From positions 2,251,813-2,315,812 of the forward strand of contig NZ_JAHWXM010000001.1 of the NCBI RefSeq assembly GCF_023091225.1: DNA of 64,000 nucleotides. The letters run 5' to 3'. Positions within the stretch are counted from its first letter, which is position 1; the number at the start of each line of letters is the position of its first letter. Under the pieces are notes generated by a model. The model was not told the origin of the DNA. It saw nothing but the letters and a program-made list of their open reading frames with translations, and searched no databases. This stretch comes from Microbacterium galbinum. Lineage in GTDB: Bacteria > Actinomycetota > Actinomycetes > Actinomycetales > Microbacteriaceae. This document shows positions 34,789-43,102 of this stretch, piece after piece. A program made the position numbers and the translations under genes.

Positions 34789-36941
34789 GTGGTTTCTTTC
34801 TCTCCGGATTCGTCGAGGGCCTCAGTATCCGCCGCGGCATCCGTCTCGCCACCCTCGACCGACGACTCCCGACGTCGACGGAGCACCGTGCGGATCACGC
34901 CGCCGACGATCAGCAGCACGGCGAGACCGCCGAAGATGACGAGACCGATCGTCTCCCACTCGGCGCGCACCGCGACGCGCACCGTCTGCGGACCGTCGAT
35001 CAGTGCGCCGGTGGGGCTGTAGAGGTTCAGGCGCAGATCGAGCTCGCCGCTGCCGACGCGCGCAGAGACGGGAACCTTCACCCGGGCGCTGGAGTTCGCC
35101 TGCACGACGACCTCGTTGCTGCCCTGCACCTCGAGGCGGGGGTCGGTGGGCGCGACCGTCAGGCGCAGATTGACCGGCCACGGCAGGTCGTTGCGCACGC
35201 TGAACGGGAGGTCGGCGTTGGCGCTGAGCAGCTGGATCGTGCTCGACGGGGGGATGCTGACGGCGTGGAGCGTGTCGTTCGTCGCCGCACGGTGCACGGC
35301 GACGTTGGTGCTGAACTTCGTCTCGGGCACGCCGACCGCGATCTCGCGCAGCACGCGGATGCGCTCCCGGCCGAGCAGCACCTGCGGGTCGTCGAGGATC
35401 GTGGCGAAGGTGGCGAGCGTGCCCTCGTCGACCAGCATGTTCTGGAGAGCGCTGACGCGGAGGTCGTCGACGGCACCCGTGAGCGCGACGCCCGCGGCAG
35501 GAGCCGAACGCACCGACGACAGGTCGAAGCCGGGGGAGTCGACCGCGGCGATCGCCTCACGAAGCGCTGCGGCGTCTCGGGTCTCGTCGCGGTCGAGGCC
35601 GACCAGGAGCGGGCCCTGCGGCGCCGCCTGCCCGGCGAAGTAGAGCTGTGCACTCGCTGCGGCGAGCCAGCGCTGCCGGGCGCCCGAAGCCGATTCGCCC
35701 GCGGCACCGGAGATCGCGGCGGAGATCGCCTCGTCGACGACGAGCAGGTCGTGCCCGTCGGTCGTCGCGTGCGCGGTGTCGACGGCATCCGTCGCGGACG
35801 ACGAGACGATCGTCGTGACCTCGCCGCCGAAGTAGGAGGTGAAAGTCGCGAGGTCTTCGGAGCGGGCGCCCGCCAACGGCCAGACGATTCCCTCGATGGC
35901 GTCGTCGATGGTCGTGAGCGCCTCGTCGTCGGGCAGCACGGGCGCGTCGGTCGCGGAGGGCGTCGGAGACGGCGTGGAGGTGCCGGGGGTCGGCGTGGCC
36001 GTCGCCGGGTTGCTCGGGAAGTTCAGGGGGTTCACGAAGGGCGCGAGGGTCGTGGGCTGCAGCAGCTCCGGCAGCTGCGCCTGCGCCTGCACCGTCGCAT
36101 CGGCGTCGCCGAACTGCAGGGCGAAGCGCTCGTTGGGGAGATCGTCGAAGCGCTCGAGCCAATCGGTCGCGTTCGCCGGCGCCGAGGTGCCGAGCACCCG
36201 GATCGCCGCGACGATCGCGGGGTCGATGGCGATCACGGCCGCCGTGCCCGAGACGCCCTCGAGAGCAGCCGTGAGAGCCCCGTCGGCCGCCGTGAGCTCG
36301 GCGAGCTCGTCGGCCGTGAGCAGCACGCCGTCGGCAGGAGTCGCGGTGATGGGCACGATCACCCCGACCTGCACGGCATCGGCGGTCACGACGAGCACGC
36401 TGTCGGCCGAGACGTTGCGCGACACGAAGTCATCGCTGCCGACCGTGCCGGTGCTCGCTCCGCTCAGTCCCGCCCGGATCGGATAGACACCGGGAGCGAG
36501 CTCGGCGAGGGACTCCGGCGGGATGTCGACCGAGACGCGATCGGAGCCGCCCGCCTCGACGGCATCCGTCGCCTTCGATCCGAGCGTCTCGAACTCTCCG
36601 GGCGCCGACGTCTCATCGAGCCAGGTCGAGACGGCCGTGCCGTCGGAGAGCGGAGTGCGGTTGATCTCGACCGTGACGGTGCCGGTCGACAGGCGGGCAT
36701 CGGTGTCGTTCTGCAGCGAGAGGGATGCCGTGGCCGACGCACCCGGGGTGATCCTGCCGTGCGAGCCGATCGCGACGGAGAGCTCGACGATGCCGGCATC
36801 CGTCGTCTCGTCGTCGCCGTCGGCCGCCATCGCCGGAGACGCGAGCGCGCCGAGACCGGCCGCGAGGGTGAACGCGGCCGCCGCGCTCGTGAGTCGCCGA
36901 AGACGCGCACGGAGGCGTCTGTCGGGGGTGCTCGCGGTCAT
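34785..36941 (-). CDS. large exported DUF6049-type protein, partner of murJ
   Basis: A 718-aa protein. Start at ATG 36941 (MTASTPDRRLRARLRRLTSA), giving a signal peptide to about residue 44 (SPAMA-ADGDD); the much longer open frame upstream is rejected. The exported part is 45-660 with beta-rich sections, a TPTPGTSTPSPTPSATD linker near 310, and one membrane span close to the C-terminus (LVIFGGLAVLLIVGGVI) followed by RRRRESS and an acidic tail inside the cell. This matches the protein encoded between cca and murJ in Actinobacteria (Rv3909-like, DUF6049). Its function is unknown; gene coupling to murJ suggests a wall-synthesis role. Confidence 0.82.
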   Translation of the reverse strand: MTASTPDRRLRARLRRLTSAAAAFTLAAGLGALASPAMAADGDDETTDAGIVELSVAIGSHGRITPGASATASLSLQNDTDARLSTGTVTVEINRTPLSDGTAVSTWLDETSAPGEFETLGSKATDAVEAGGSDRVSVDIPPESLAELAPGVYPIRAGLSGASTGTVGSDDFVSRNVSADSVLVVTADAVQVGVIVPITATPADGVLLTADELAELTAADGALTAALEGVSGTAAVIAIDPAIVAAIRVLGTSAPANATDWLERFDDLPNERFALQFGDADATVQAQAQLPELLQPTTLAPFVNPLNFPSNPATATPTPGTSTPSPTPSATDAPVLPDDEALTTIDDAIEGIVWPLAGARSEDLATFTSYFGGEVTTIVSSSATDAVDTAHATTDGHDLLVVDEAISAAISGAAGESASGARQRWLAAASAQLYFAGQAAPQGPLLVGLDRDETRDAAALREAIAAVDSPGFDLSSVRSAPAAGVALTGAVDDLRVSALQNMLVDEGTLATFATILDDPQVLLGRERIRVLREIAVGVPETKFSTNVAVHRAATNDTLHAVSIPPSSTIQLLSANADLPFSVRNDLPWPVNLRLTVAPTDPRLEVQGSNEVVVQANSSARVKVPVSARVGSGELDLRLNLYSPTGALIDGPQTVRVAVRAEWETIGLVIFGGLAVLLIVGGVIRTVLRRRRESSVEGGETDAAADTEALDESGEKETT

Positions 36942-37040
36942 GAAGGTCTTCCTCGAACGCCCGGGAAGAGGGCGGAATCGTGAGTACTGACCTTGTGATT
37001 CTAGAAGGCGCGCCGGAGGAGAACCCTGAAGACGCGTAGA

Positions 37041-38546
37041 GTGACGGCCGTGTCCGCCTCTGCCATGCCCGTTCCCGACCCGCTCGGATGCGCTTCGCTC
37101 GCCGCCGACCTCGACGCCGCCGACCTGCGCTCCGCACCGTTGCGCCGCCTGTGGGGCGAAGAGGCCGACGACGCCCTGGCCCGCGGCATGCGCGAGCCCA
37201 TCCTGCGCGCGATCGAGGGTGACGAGAGAACTCTCGCGACCCTGGGGCGCTTCTTCGTGCTCGGGATGCCGCAGCCGCGACGCTCCGTCGAGGAGGCGCT
37301 TCCACGTCTCGGCGTCGACGGGCTGACGGCTCTCGGTCTCGCCACGGCATCCGACACCGTCGTCACGCCCACCGCGCTCCTGCGCCCGCAGTCGTTCGTC
37401 GACGCGGACGGGGTCGGGGAGTGGTGGATCGCGAGCGACCTCGACGAGGTCGCGCTCGGCACCGCGCTGCCCGCCGACCACGTGCTCGGAGTGGGCGGCG
37501 CCTCGCGCACCCTCGCCGAGATCGTCGTGCCGATCGAGGTGGAGCGCGCGCTCGACCTCGGCACCGGATGCGGCATCCAGGCGCTGCTCGTATCGCGCCG
37601 TGCCGGACGGGTCGTCGCGACCGACATCTCCTCTCGGGCCCTGGCCTACGCCGAGCTCAACGCACGACTGAACGGGATCGGCAACATCGAGTTCCGTCTG
37701 GGCAGCATGTTCGAGCCCGTCGCGGGGGAGGCTTTCGACCTGATCGTCTCGAACCCGCCCTTCGTCATCACGCCGCGCACCGAGGGCGTGCCCGAGTACG
37801 AGTACCGCGACGGCGGACTCATCGGAGACGCGCTCGTCGAACAGTTCGTGCGCACCGCACCCGCCTTCCTCACCGCGGGCGGAAGCGCCCAGCTGCTCGG
37901 CAACTGGGAGTCGCGCGACGGGGTGAAGGGCCTGGCGCGGTTGGACGCCTGGGTGCCGGGCGACCTCGACCTCTGGGTCGTCGAGCGGGAGGAGCTCTCG
38001 CCCCTCGCCTACGCCGAGCTGTGGATCCGCGACGGCGGCACCACCCCGCGCGATGCGGAGTTCACGCCGCTGCTCACCGCCTGGCTCGACGACTTCGCCG
38101 CACGCGGGGTGACCGCGATCGGCTTCGGATACGTGCTCATCCGTCGCGGAGACGCCCCCGTGCTCCGACGCAGCGAGCACGTCGGCCAGGCCGTGTCGGG
38201 TGTGGGCGAGGCGCTGGGCCGCGGACTCGTGGCGCACGACCTGCTCGCGAGCGGAATTCCCGCGACCCTCGTCACGGCATCCGATGTCACCGAGGCCCGG
38301 CACCTGCTGCCCGGCAACGACGACCCCAGCGTGATCGAACTGCGTCAGGGCGGCGGCTTCGGACGCACGGTGAACGTCGACCCGGCGCTCGCCGCATTCG
38401 TGGGCGCCTGCGACGGCGAGCTGACGGTCGGGCAGATCGCCGCGGCCCTCGCCGACCTCTTCGACGTTCCGCTCGCCGATCTCTGGGCCGAGCTGGAGCC
38501 GCGCATCCGGGCGCTGCTGATCGACGGGTTCCTCGCGGCGGAATAA
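37041..38546 (+). CDS. class I SAM-dependent methyltransferase (HemK/RlmG-like)
   Basis: A 501-aa protein starting at a GTG (37041; 37050 and ATG 37065 are alternatives). Residues about 1-150 form an N-terminal domain with no motif I can name. The catalytic Rossmann domain is at about 150-330, with motif I ALDLGTGCGIQALLVSRRAG, the acidic ATDISSRALAYAELNARLNG, and the substrate motif SNPPFVITP (NPPF, typical for N-methylation of Gln or base nitrogens). Residues about 340-501 form a C-terminal domain ending in a winged-helix-like section. Target unknown; rRNA or a protein glutamine is likely from the NPPF motif. Confidence 0.85.
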   Translation: MTAVSASAMPVPDPLGCASLAADLDAADLRSAPLRRLWGEEADDALARGMREPILRAIEGDERTLATLGRFFVLGMPQPRRSVEEALPRLGVDGLTALGLATASDTVVTPTALLRPQSFVDADGVGEWWIASDLDEVALGTALPADHVLGVGGASRTLAEIVVPIEVERALDLGTGCGIQALLVSRRAGRVVATDISSRALAYAELNARLNGIGNIEFRLGSMFEPVAGEAFDLIVSNPPFVITPRTEGVPEYEYRDGGLIGDALVEQFVRTAPAFLTAGGSAQLLGNWESRDGVKGLARLDAWVPGDLDLWVVEREELSPLAYAELWIRDGGTTPRDAEFTPLLTAWLDDFAARGVTAIGFGYVLIRRGDAPVLRRSEHVGQAVSGVGEALGRGLVAHDLLASGIPATLVTASDVTEARHLLPGNDDPSVIELRQGGGFGRTVNVDPALAAFVGACDGELTVGQIAAALADLFDVPLADLWAELEPRIRALLIDGFLAAE

Positions 38547-38575
38547 CCCGCGGCATCCATGCGTTCGAATACACC

Positions 38576-39634
38576 ATGAAGGCTTTCGGATTCCTCTCGT
38601 TCGGTCACTACGCCGATGTCCAGGGTTCGGCGACCCGCACCGCGGGCGACATGCTGAAGCAGACCATCGAGATCGCCGAGGGCGCCGATGAGATCGGGGT
38701 GAACGGCGCCTACGTGCGCGTGCACCACTGGGCCCGCCAGGCCGCCTCGCCCATGCCGCTGCTGTCGGCGATGGCCGCGCGCACGAAGCGCATCGAGGTC
38801 GGCACCGGCGTGATCGACATGCGCTACGAGAACCCGTTCCAGTTCGCCGAGGAGGCGGCCGCCCTCGACCTGATCGCCGACGGACGCATCGCGCTCGGCG
38901 TGAGCCGTGGGTCACCCGAGACGGCTCTGCGCGGCTACGAGACGTTCGGCTTCCACGACGAGGAGGATCCCGAGCGCGGCGGTGTGATGGCCCGCGAGAA
39001 GTTCGACCTCTTCCTGCGCGCGATCGACGGCGAGGGCCTCGCCCCGGGCGACCCTCGGATGGTCGGCGCCGGACGCTACCTGCAGATCGAGCCGCAGTCG
39101 CCCACGCTCCGCGACCACATCTGGTGGGGCTCGGGATCGCGGGCCACCGCCGAGGAAACCGGGCGCAAGGGCCTCAACATGATGAGTTCGACGCTGCTCA
39201 CCGAGGCCACGGGCGTGCCGTTCCACGAACTCCAGAGCGAGCAGATCGCGCTGTTCCGTGCGGCCTACAAGGAGGCCGGTCACACCGGCTCGCCGCGCGT
39301 CTCGGTGAGCCGCAGCGTCTTCCCGCTGATCACCGACATGGACCGGGCGTACTTCGGTCTGCGCAGCGAGGACAGCGGCGACCAGATCGGCATCATCGAC
39401 GGTTACCGGTCGACCTTCGGCAAGACCTACGCCGCCGAACCCGACGTGCTCATCGAGCAGCTGAAGAACGACTCGGCCGTCATGGCCGCCGACACCCTGC
39501 TGCTCACGATCCCGAACCAGCTCGGCCCCGCATACAACCTGCACGTGCTCGAGTCGTTCGCGAAGCACGTCGCGCCGGCGCTCGGCTGGAAGCCGAACAC
39601 CGAGGGCCCGGTGCAGGGCGACCCCGTCGTCTGA
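38576..39634 (+). CDS. LLM-class flavin-dependent oxidoreductase
   Basis: A 352-aa protein starting at ATG 38576 (MKAFGFLSFGHYADVQGSAT). It has the luciferase-like TIM barrel marks: FLSFGHY, MAARTKRIEVGTGVI, NPFQFAEEAAALDLIADGRI, ALGVSRGSPE and IWWGSGSRATAEETGRKGLN. These enzymes use FMN or F420; no F420-specific motif is clear. The gene starts 30 bases after the methyltransferase. Substrate unknown. Confidence 0.9.
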   Translation: MKAFGFLSFGHYADVQGSATRTAGDMLKQTIEIAEGADEIGVNGAYVRVHHWARQAASPMPLLSAMAARTKRIEVGTGVIDMRYENPFQFAEEAAALDLIADGRIALGVSRGSPETALRGYETFGFHDEEDPERGGVMAREKFDLFLRAIDGEGLAPGDPRMVGAGRYLQIEPQSPTLRDHIWWGSGSRATAEETGRKGLNMMSSTLLTEATGVPFHELQSEQIALFRAAYKEAGHTGSPRVSVSRSVFPLITDMDRAYFGLRSEDSGDQIGIIDGYRSTFGKTYAAEPDVLIEQLKNDSAVMAADTLLLTIPNQLGPAYNLHVLESFAKHVAPALGWKPNTEGPVQGDPVV

Positions 39635-39788
39635 GACGCGGCGGGCGCGGCATCCGTTCCCGGTTCGGCGTCTCGAGGGCGGGCGTTCGCCGGGGCCGGC
39701 CGGCCGTTGACACGGCGCGCGGGATGGTCGACAGTGGGTTCGCCGTGTCGGATGCCGCGGCATCCGCTCCTCGGACATCGGAGAACCC

Positions 39789-40439
39789 ATGACCCGCGTT
39801 CGCGTCGATCTCAACATCTCTCTCGACGGCTTCGCCACGACCACCGACCAGACCCCGGAGAACCCGTTCGGCGAGGACTGGGGTCGTCTCACGGCGGCGT
39901 ATGCCGCGACGCGCACGTTCCGTGAGCGGGTGTTCCACGACACGAGCGGTGCGGGCACGACCGGGGTCGACGAGAAGTACGCCGCACGCTATTTCGAGAA
40001 CATCGGCGCCGAGGTCATGGGCGCCGGGATGTTCGGTCTGCACGCGAACCCCGACGACCCCGACTGGCGCGGCTGGTGGGGCGACGAGCCGCCCTTCCAC
40101 GCGGCGGTGTTCGTGCTCACGCACACTCCGCGCGAGCGCATCGAGTTCGCGAACGGCACGTCGTTCGAGTTCATCGACGCGGCGCCCGAAGAGGCGTTGC
40201 GACGCGCGGTCGAGGCTGCGGAGGGTGCAGACGTGCGGGTGGGCGGCGGAGCGACGACCGTGCGCGAATACCTGCGCGCGGGTCTCGTCGACGAGCTGCA
40301 CGTCGGCATCACCCCGATCCTCATCGGCAGCGGCATCCGCTTGTGGGACGACCTGCGCGGACTCGAGTCCGGATACTCCGTCGCGTCGGAGACGGCCGAG
40401 TCGGGGGTCGTGCACCTGACGTTCTCGCGCGCGAACTGA
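39789..40439 (+). CDS. dihydrofolate-reductase-like protein (RibD C-terminal domain)
   Basis: A 216-aa protein. The start is MTRVRVDLNISLDGFATTTD, the first strand of RibD_C/DHFR-like folds ('iaaSLDGy'). Further marks are GAEVMGAGMFGL, VFVLTHTPRER, ADVRVGGGATTVREYLRAGL and DELHVGITPILIGSGIRLWD. It is an NADPH-dependent reductase fold, but the partner deaminase is missing, so it is not a full RibD. Such stand-alone proteins are usually of unknown substrate. Confidence 0.9.
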   Translation: MTRVRVDLNISLDGFATTTDQTPENPFGEDWGRLTAAYAATRTFRERVFHDTSGAGTTGVDEKYAARYFENIGAEVMGAGMFGLHANPDDPDWRGWWGDEPPFHAAVFVLTHTPRERIEFANGTSFEFIDAAPEEALRRAVEAAEGADVRVGGGATTVREYLRAGLVDELHVGITPILIGSGIRLWDDLRGLESGYSVASETAESGVVHLTFSRAN

Positions 40440-40498
40440 CCGCCGATCAGGCGGAAGTTCTTCTTCGCCTCGCTGGTATACCGATGTAGCCTGGCGCC

Positions 40499-42511
40499 AT
40501 GCGCGCGAAGCGAAGCAGCATCGTCATCGGAGTCCTGGCCCTGGTGGCTGCCGTCGCGGTGGTCGCGAGCCCCGCGTCGGCCGCGACCACGACCCAGTGG
40601 GCGACCTGGCAGCCACTGACCGGCACGAGCGGTGCGTATGCGACCTCGGTGCAGATCACTCCCGACCCGTCCATGGTCGCGATCGTCACCAGTACCTCGC
40701 GCTCCGGCCAGGTCGGCGTGATCTCGGGCGCATCGACGTGGCTCTCGCAGGGCACCCCCGTCGGCGCGAAGTACGGATCCAGCCGGGACCAGCCCTATCT
40801 GAACCTGCGCCCGCAGGCCGACACCCCCACCGGATCGTCGACGACGACGTACTCCTTCCTCGACCCGACACCCACCGCAGGCTGGACCTTCGTGCTCGGC
40901 GACATCGACGCCGACTCCGTGCGCATCCAGGCCACCGGTCCCGACGGACAGGCGCTCACCGCCGACGAGCTCGGGTTCCGCGGCGGCTTCAACTACTGCG
41001 CTCCCGGCGTGGTCGGCAAGCCGTCATGCACCGGATCGGCCACCGATGTGCCCACCTGGGACGACACGACCCTCACGCTGACCGGCAACGCCGGTGCGGT
41101 CGACACCTCGGGTGCGGCGGCCTGGTTCGAACCCTCCGCTCCCATCACGACCCTGAGCTTCGTCTTCACCCGCCGCTCGGGTCTGCCGGTGTACCAGACG
41201 TGGTTCGCCTCGCTCGCGCGCGACGTCAGCGGAACCGTCGTCGACGACGCCGATGCACCGCAAGCGGATGTGGATCTCATACTGACCGATGCGAACGGTC
41301 GGGTCGTCGCCTCGACGACGACCGGCGCCGATGGCACCTATTCCTTCCCCGGCATCCAAGGCAGCGGCGGGTACACCGTGCGAGTGAGCGCACCCGAGGG
41401 AAAGATCGCGGAAGGCCCCTCGACCCGACCCGTCGACCTCAGTGAGACGGATGCCGTCGGCGTCGACTTCGTCGTGCGCGACATCGTGCCGGTCGCGGTC
41501 TCCGGACGGGTGGTCGACGAGAGCGGCAACGGTGTCGGCGGGGTCACCGTGGTCGTCGACGGGACCGAGCTCACCGCGATCACGGAGTCGGACGGGCGGT
41601 ACCTCTTCGACACCGTGCCCGTCGGTGACCACGTGGTGCGCGTCATCCCACCGGGCGGCTTCTCGACCGCCGCCGACACGCGCTCGATCTCGGTGCCGGA
41701 GGACAGTGAGGAACCGATCACCATCCCGCCGGAAGAAGACTTCGTGCTGCTGACGAACGCCGATCTGAGTGGCGTCGTCACATCGCCGGCGACGGGTATC
41801 GGCGTGAGCGGGGCGGTGGTGACCGTCACCGACCCCGACGGGAACATCGTCGCGACGACCGTGACCCGCCCGCTCGGGGAGTACACGATCCCGCGCCTTC
41901 CCCCGGGTGACTACACGGTCACGATCGCGCCGCCGAGCGGCTATGCGCCACTCGGACCCACCAGCGCGACGGTCGAGCTCGGCAGTGAGTCGCTGACCGA
42001 CGTGAACTTCGAGCTCGCGCTGCTGGGGAGCTTCTCGGGAACCGTGCGGGATGCATCGGGTGCCCCGGTCGCCGGGGTCGCCCTCACGCTCGAGGGTCCG
42101 GGGGGAACGCGGCAGCTCGTGTCGGCGGAAGACGGCTCCTACAGCCTCGGCGGTCTCGCGCCGGGAGACTACGTCCTGACGGTCGTCCCGCCCGAGGGCA
42201 CGCAGGCGGTCGACTTCGCGCGCCGCTCGTTCGGTTTCCTGCCACAGGGCGGCGGCACCGTCATCGCCCAGGACTTCGTGCTCGCCGCGGTCGTGGTCGA
42301 GCCCAGCCCGTCGCCCGATCCTGACCCGCCGACGACGCCCGTCGTACCGCCGGCGCCGGGCACGGGTGGTGCGGGCACCGGAACCCTCCCCGGAACGGGC
42401 CTCGGCCCCGAGACCTTCGCGTGGGCGGCCGGCGGAGCAGTCGTGCTGCTGCTCGGTGCGACGCTGCTCATCGTGTCGCGTCGGCGGGCGCGCGGTCGCG
42501 ACGAGGGGTGA
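40499..42511 (+). CDS. sortase-anchored surface protein with carboxypeptidase-regulatory/Cna-B-like repeats
   Basis: A 670-aa exported protein. The signal peptide is at 1-30 (IVIGVLALVAAVAVVASPAS). Residues about 31-240 are a large globular head with one Cys pair (NYCAPGVVGKPSCTG). Four beta-sandwich repeats follow, each starting SGTVVDD.., SGRVVDESG.., SGVVTSP.. or SGTVRDASG.. and containing a DG-Y-F/L motif (ADGTYSFPGIQG, SDGRYLFDTVPVG, EDGSYSLGGLAPGDY). A Pro/Thr linker (PSPSPDPDPPTTPVVPP) leads to LPGTG, a membrane span and RRRARGRDEG. It would be a wall-linked stalk protein. No catalytic residues were seen. Confidence 0.88.
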   Translation: MRAKRSSIVIGVLALVAAVAVVASPASAATTTQWATWQPLTGTSGAYATSVQITPDPSMVAIVTSTSRSGQVGVISGASTWLSQGTPVGAKYGSSRDQPYLNLRPQADTPTGSSTTTYSFLDPTPTAGWTFVLGDIDADSVRIQATGPDGQALTADELGFRGGFNYCAPGVVGKPSCTGSATDVPTWDDTTLTLTGNAGAVDTSGAAAWFEPSAPITTLSFVFTRRSGLPVYQTWFASLARDVSGTVVDDADAPQADVDLILTDANGRVVASTTTGADGTYSFPGIQGSGGYTVRVSAPEGKIAEGPSTRPVDLSETDAVGVDFVVRDIVPVAVSGRVVDESGNGVGGVTVVVDGTELTAITESDGRYLFDTVPVGDHVVRVIPPGGFSTAADTRSISVPEDSEEPITIPPEEDFVLLTNADLSGVVTSPATGIGVSGAVVTVTDPDGNIVATTVTRPLGEYTIPRLPPGDYTVTIAPPSGYAPLGPTSATVELGSESLTDVNFELALLGSFSGTVRDASGAPVAGVALTLEGPGGTRQLVSAEDGSYSLGGLAPGDYVLTVVPPEGTQAVDFARRSFGFLPQGGGTVIAQDFVLAAVVVEPSPSPDPDPPTTPVVPPAPGTGGAGTGTLPGTGLGPETFAWAAGGAVVLLLGATLLIVSRRRARGRDEG

Positions 42512-42527
42512 GGCATCCGTTCTTCGC

Positions 42528-42612
42528 GTTCACAACTCCTGAGAATTTGGGCGTTCAAGGCCGGATTCGATGTGTTCGGAGTGCTGAAGCAGTTTTCTCC
42601 GGAGTTATGGAC
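42528..42612. repeat. 85-bp element with inverted ends, copy 1
   Basis: Left end GTTCACAACTCCTGAGAA (42528-42545) and inverted right end TTCTCCGGAGTTATGGAC (42595-42612) with 3 of 18 mismatches. It lies between convergent genes and supplies the stop codon of the ASCH gene. Related elements: 62476-62563 and 63200-63284. Confidence 0.7.
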
Positions 42613-43081
42613 GCCCGGCCGGGTGCACCAGCCGGAACAGCTCGCACACGACCGGCATATCCGGCGCGAAACCCCGCGGATTCTCGGAGTGCGCGCGCCA
42701 GTACCGCTCGTGCGCGGCGCGCCAGTACTCGAGCGTGCGGTCGCCCTCGCCCTCGGCGTGGGCATGCGCGGCCTCGACCTCGTCGAAGGGGACGATGCGG
42801 ATGCTCGTCGTCTCGATCACCGCGCGCGGTGCTCCGGTGCCGTCGAGGATGATGCTCAGCTCGCCCTCGACGGGGAGTGGATCGCCTGCGGCTTCGTAGT
42901 CCCAGACCGACGAGGCGGTCCCCGTCTTGATGCCCTCGAGCACCAGGGCCAGCAGGTCATCCGCGTGCGCGGGGGTCGCGCCGAAGGCCCAGGCCAGGGG
43001 CACGGCGGTGGGAAGCTCCGGATGCTCCGACCGCACCTCTTCCCAGAACGAGGCGAGGGCGGTGGGGTCGGCGGTGATCAT
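42605..43081 (-). CDS. ASCH-domain protein
   Basis: A 158-aa cytoplasmic protein. ASCH (PUA-like) marks are PLAWAFGATPAHADDLLALV, GIKTGTASSVWDYE (the GxKxxT RNA-contact motif), PVEGELSIILDGTG and RIVPFDEVEAAHAHAEGEGD with a late WRAAHERYW. The fold binds RNA or modified nucleosides; some relatives are N4-acetylcytidine hydrolases or RNases. The last codon lies inside an 85-bp repeat element, so its C-terminus may be recently altered. Confidence 0.86.
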   Translation of the reverse strand: MITADPTALASFWEEVRSEHPELPTAVPLAWAFGATPAHADDLLALVLEGIKTGTASSVWDYEAAGDPLPVEGELSIILDGTGAPRAVIETTSIRIVPFDEVEAAHAHAEGEGDRTLEYWRAAHERYWRAHSENPRGFAPDMPVVCELFRLVHPAGRP

Positions 43082-43102
43082 GACCTCAGCCTAGGCATCC
43101 GA

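Noticed and set aside
31690..35022. 1110-aa plus-strand frame
   Set aside because: Antisense to trxA, trxB and murJ, all of which have clear motifs.
36942..38915. Extension of the DUF6049-type gene up to 38915 (1376 aa)
   Set aside because: The extension is antisense to the methyltransferase, and a signal peptide starts at 36941.
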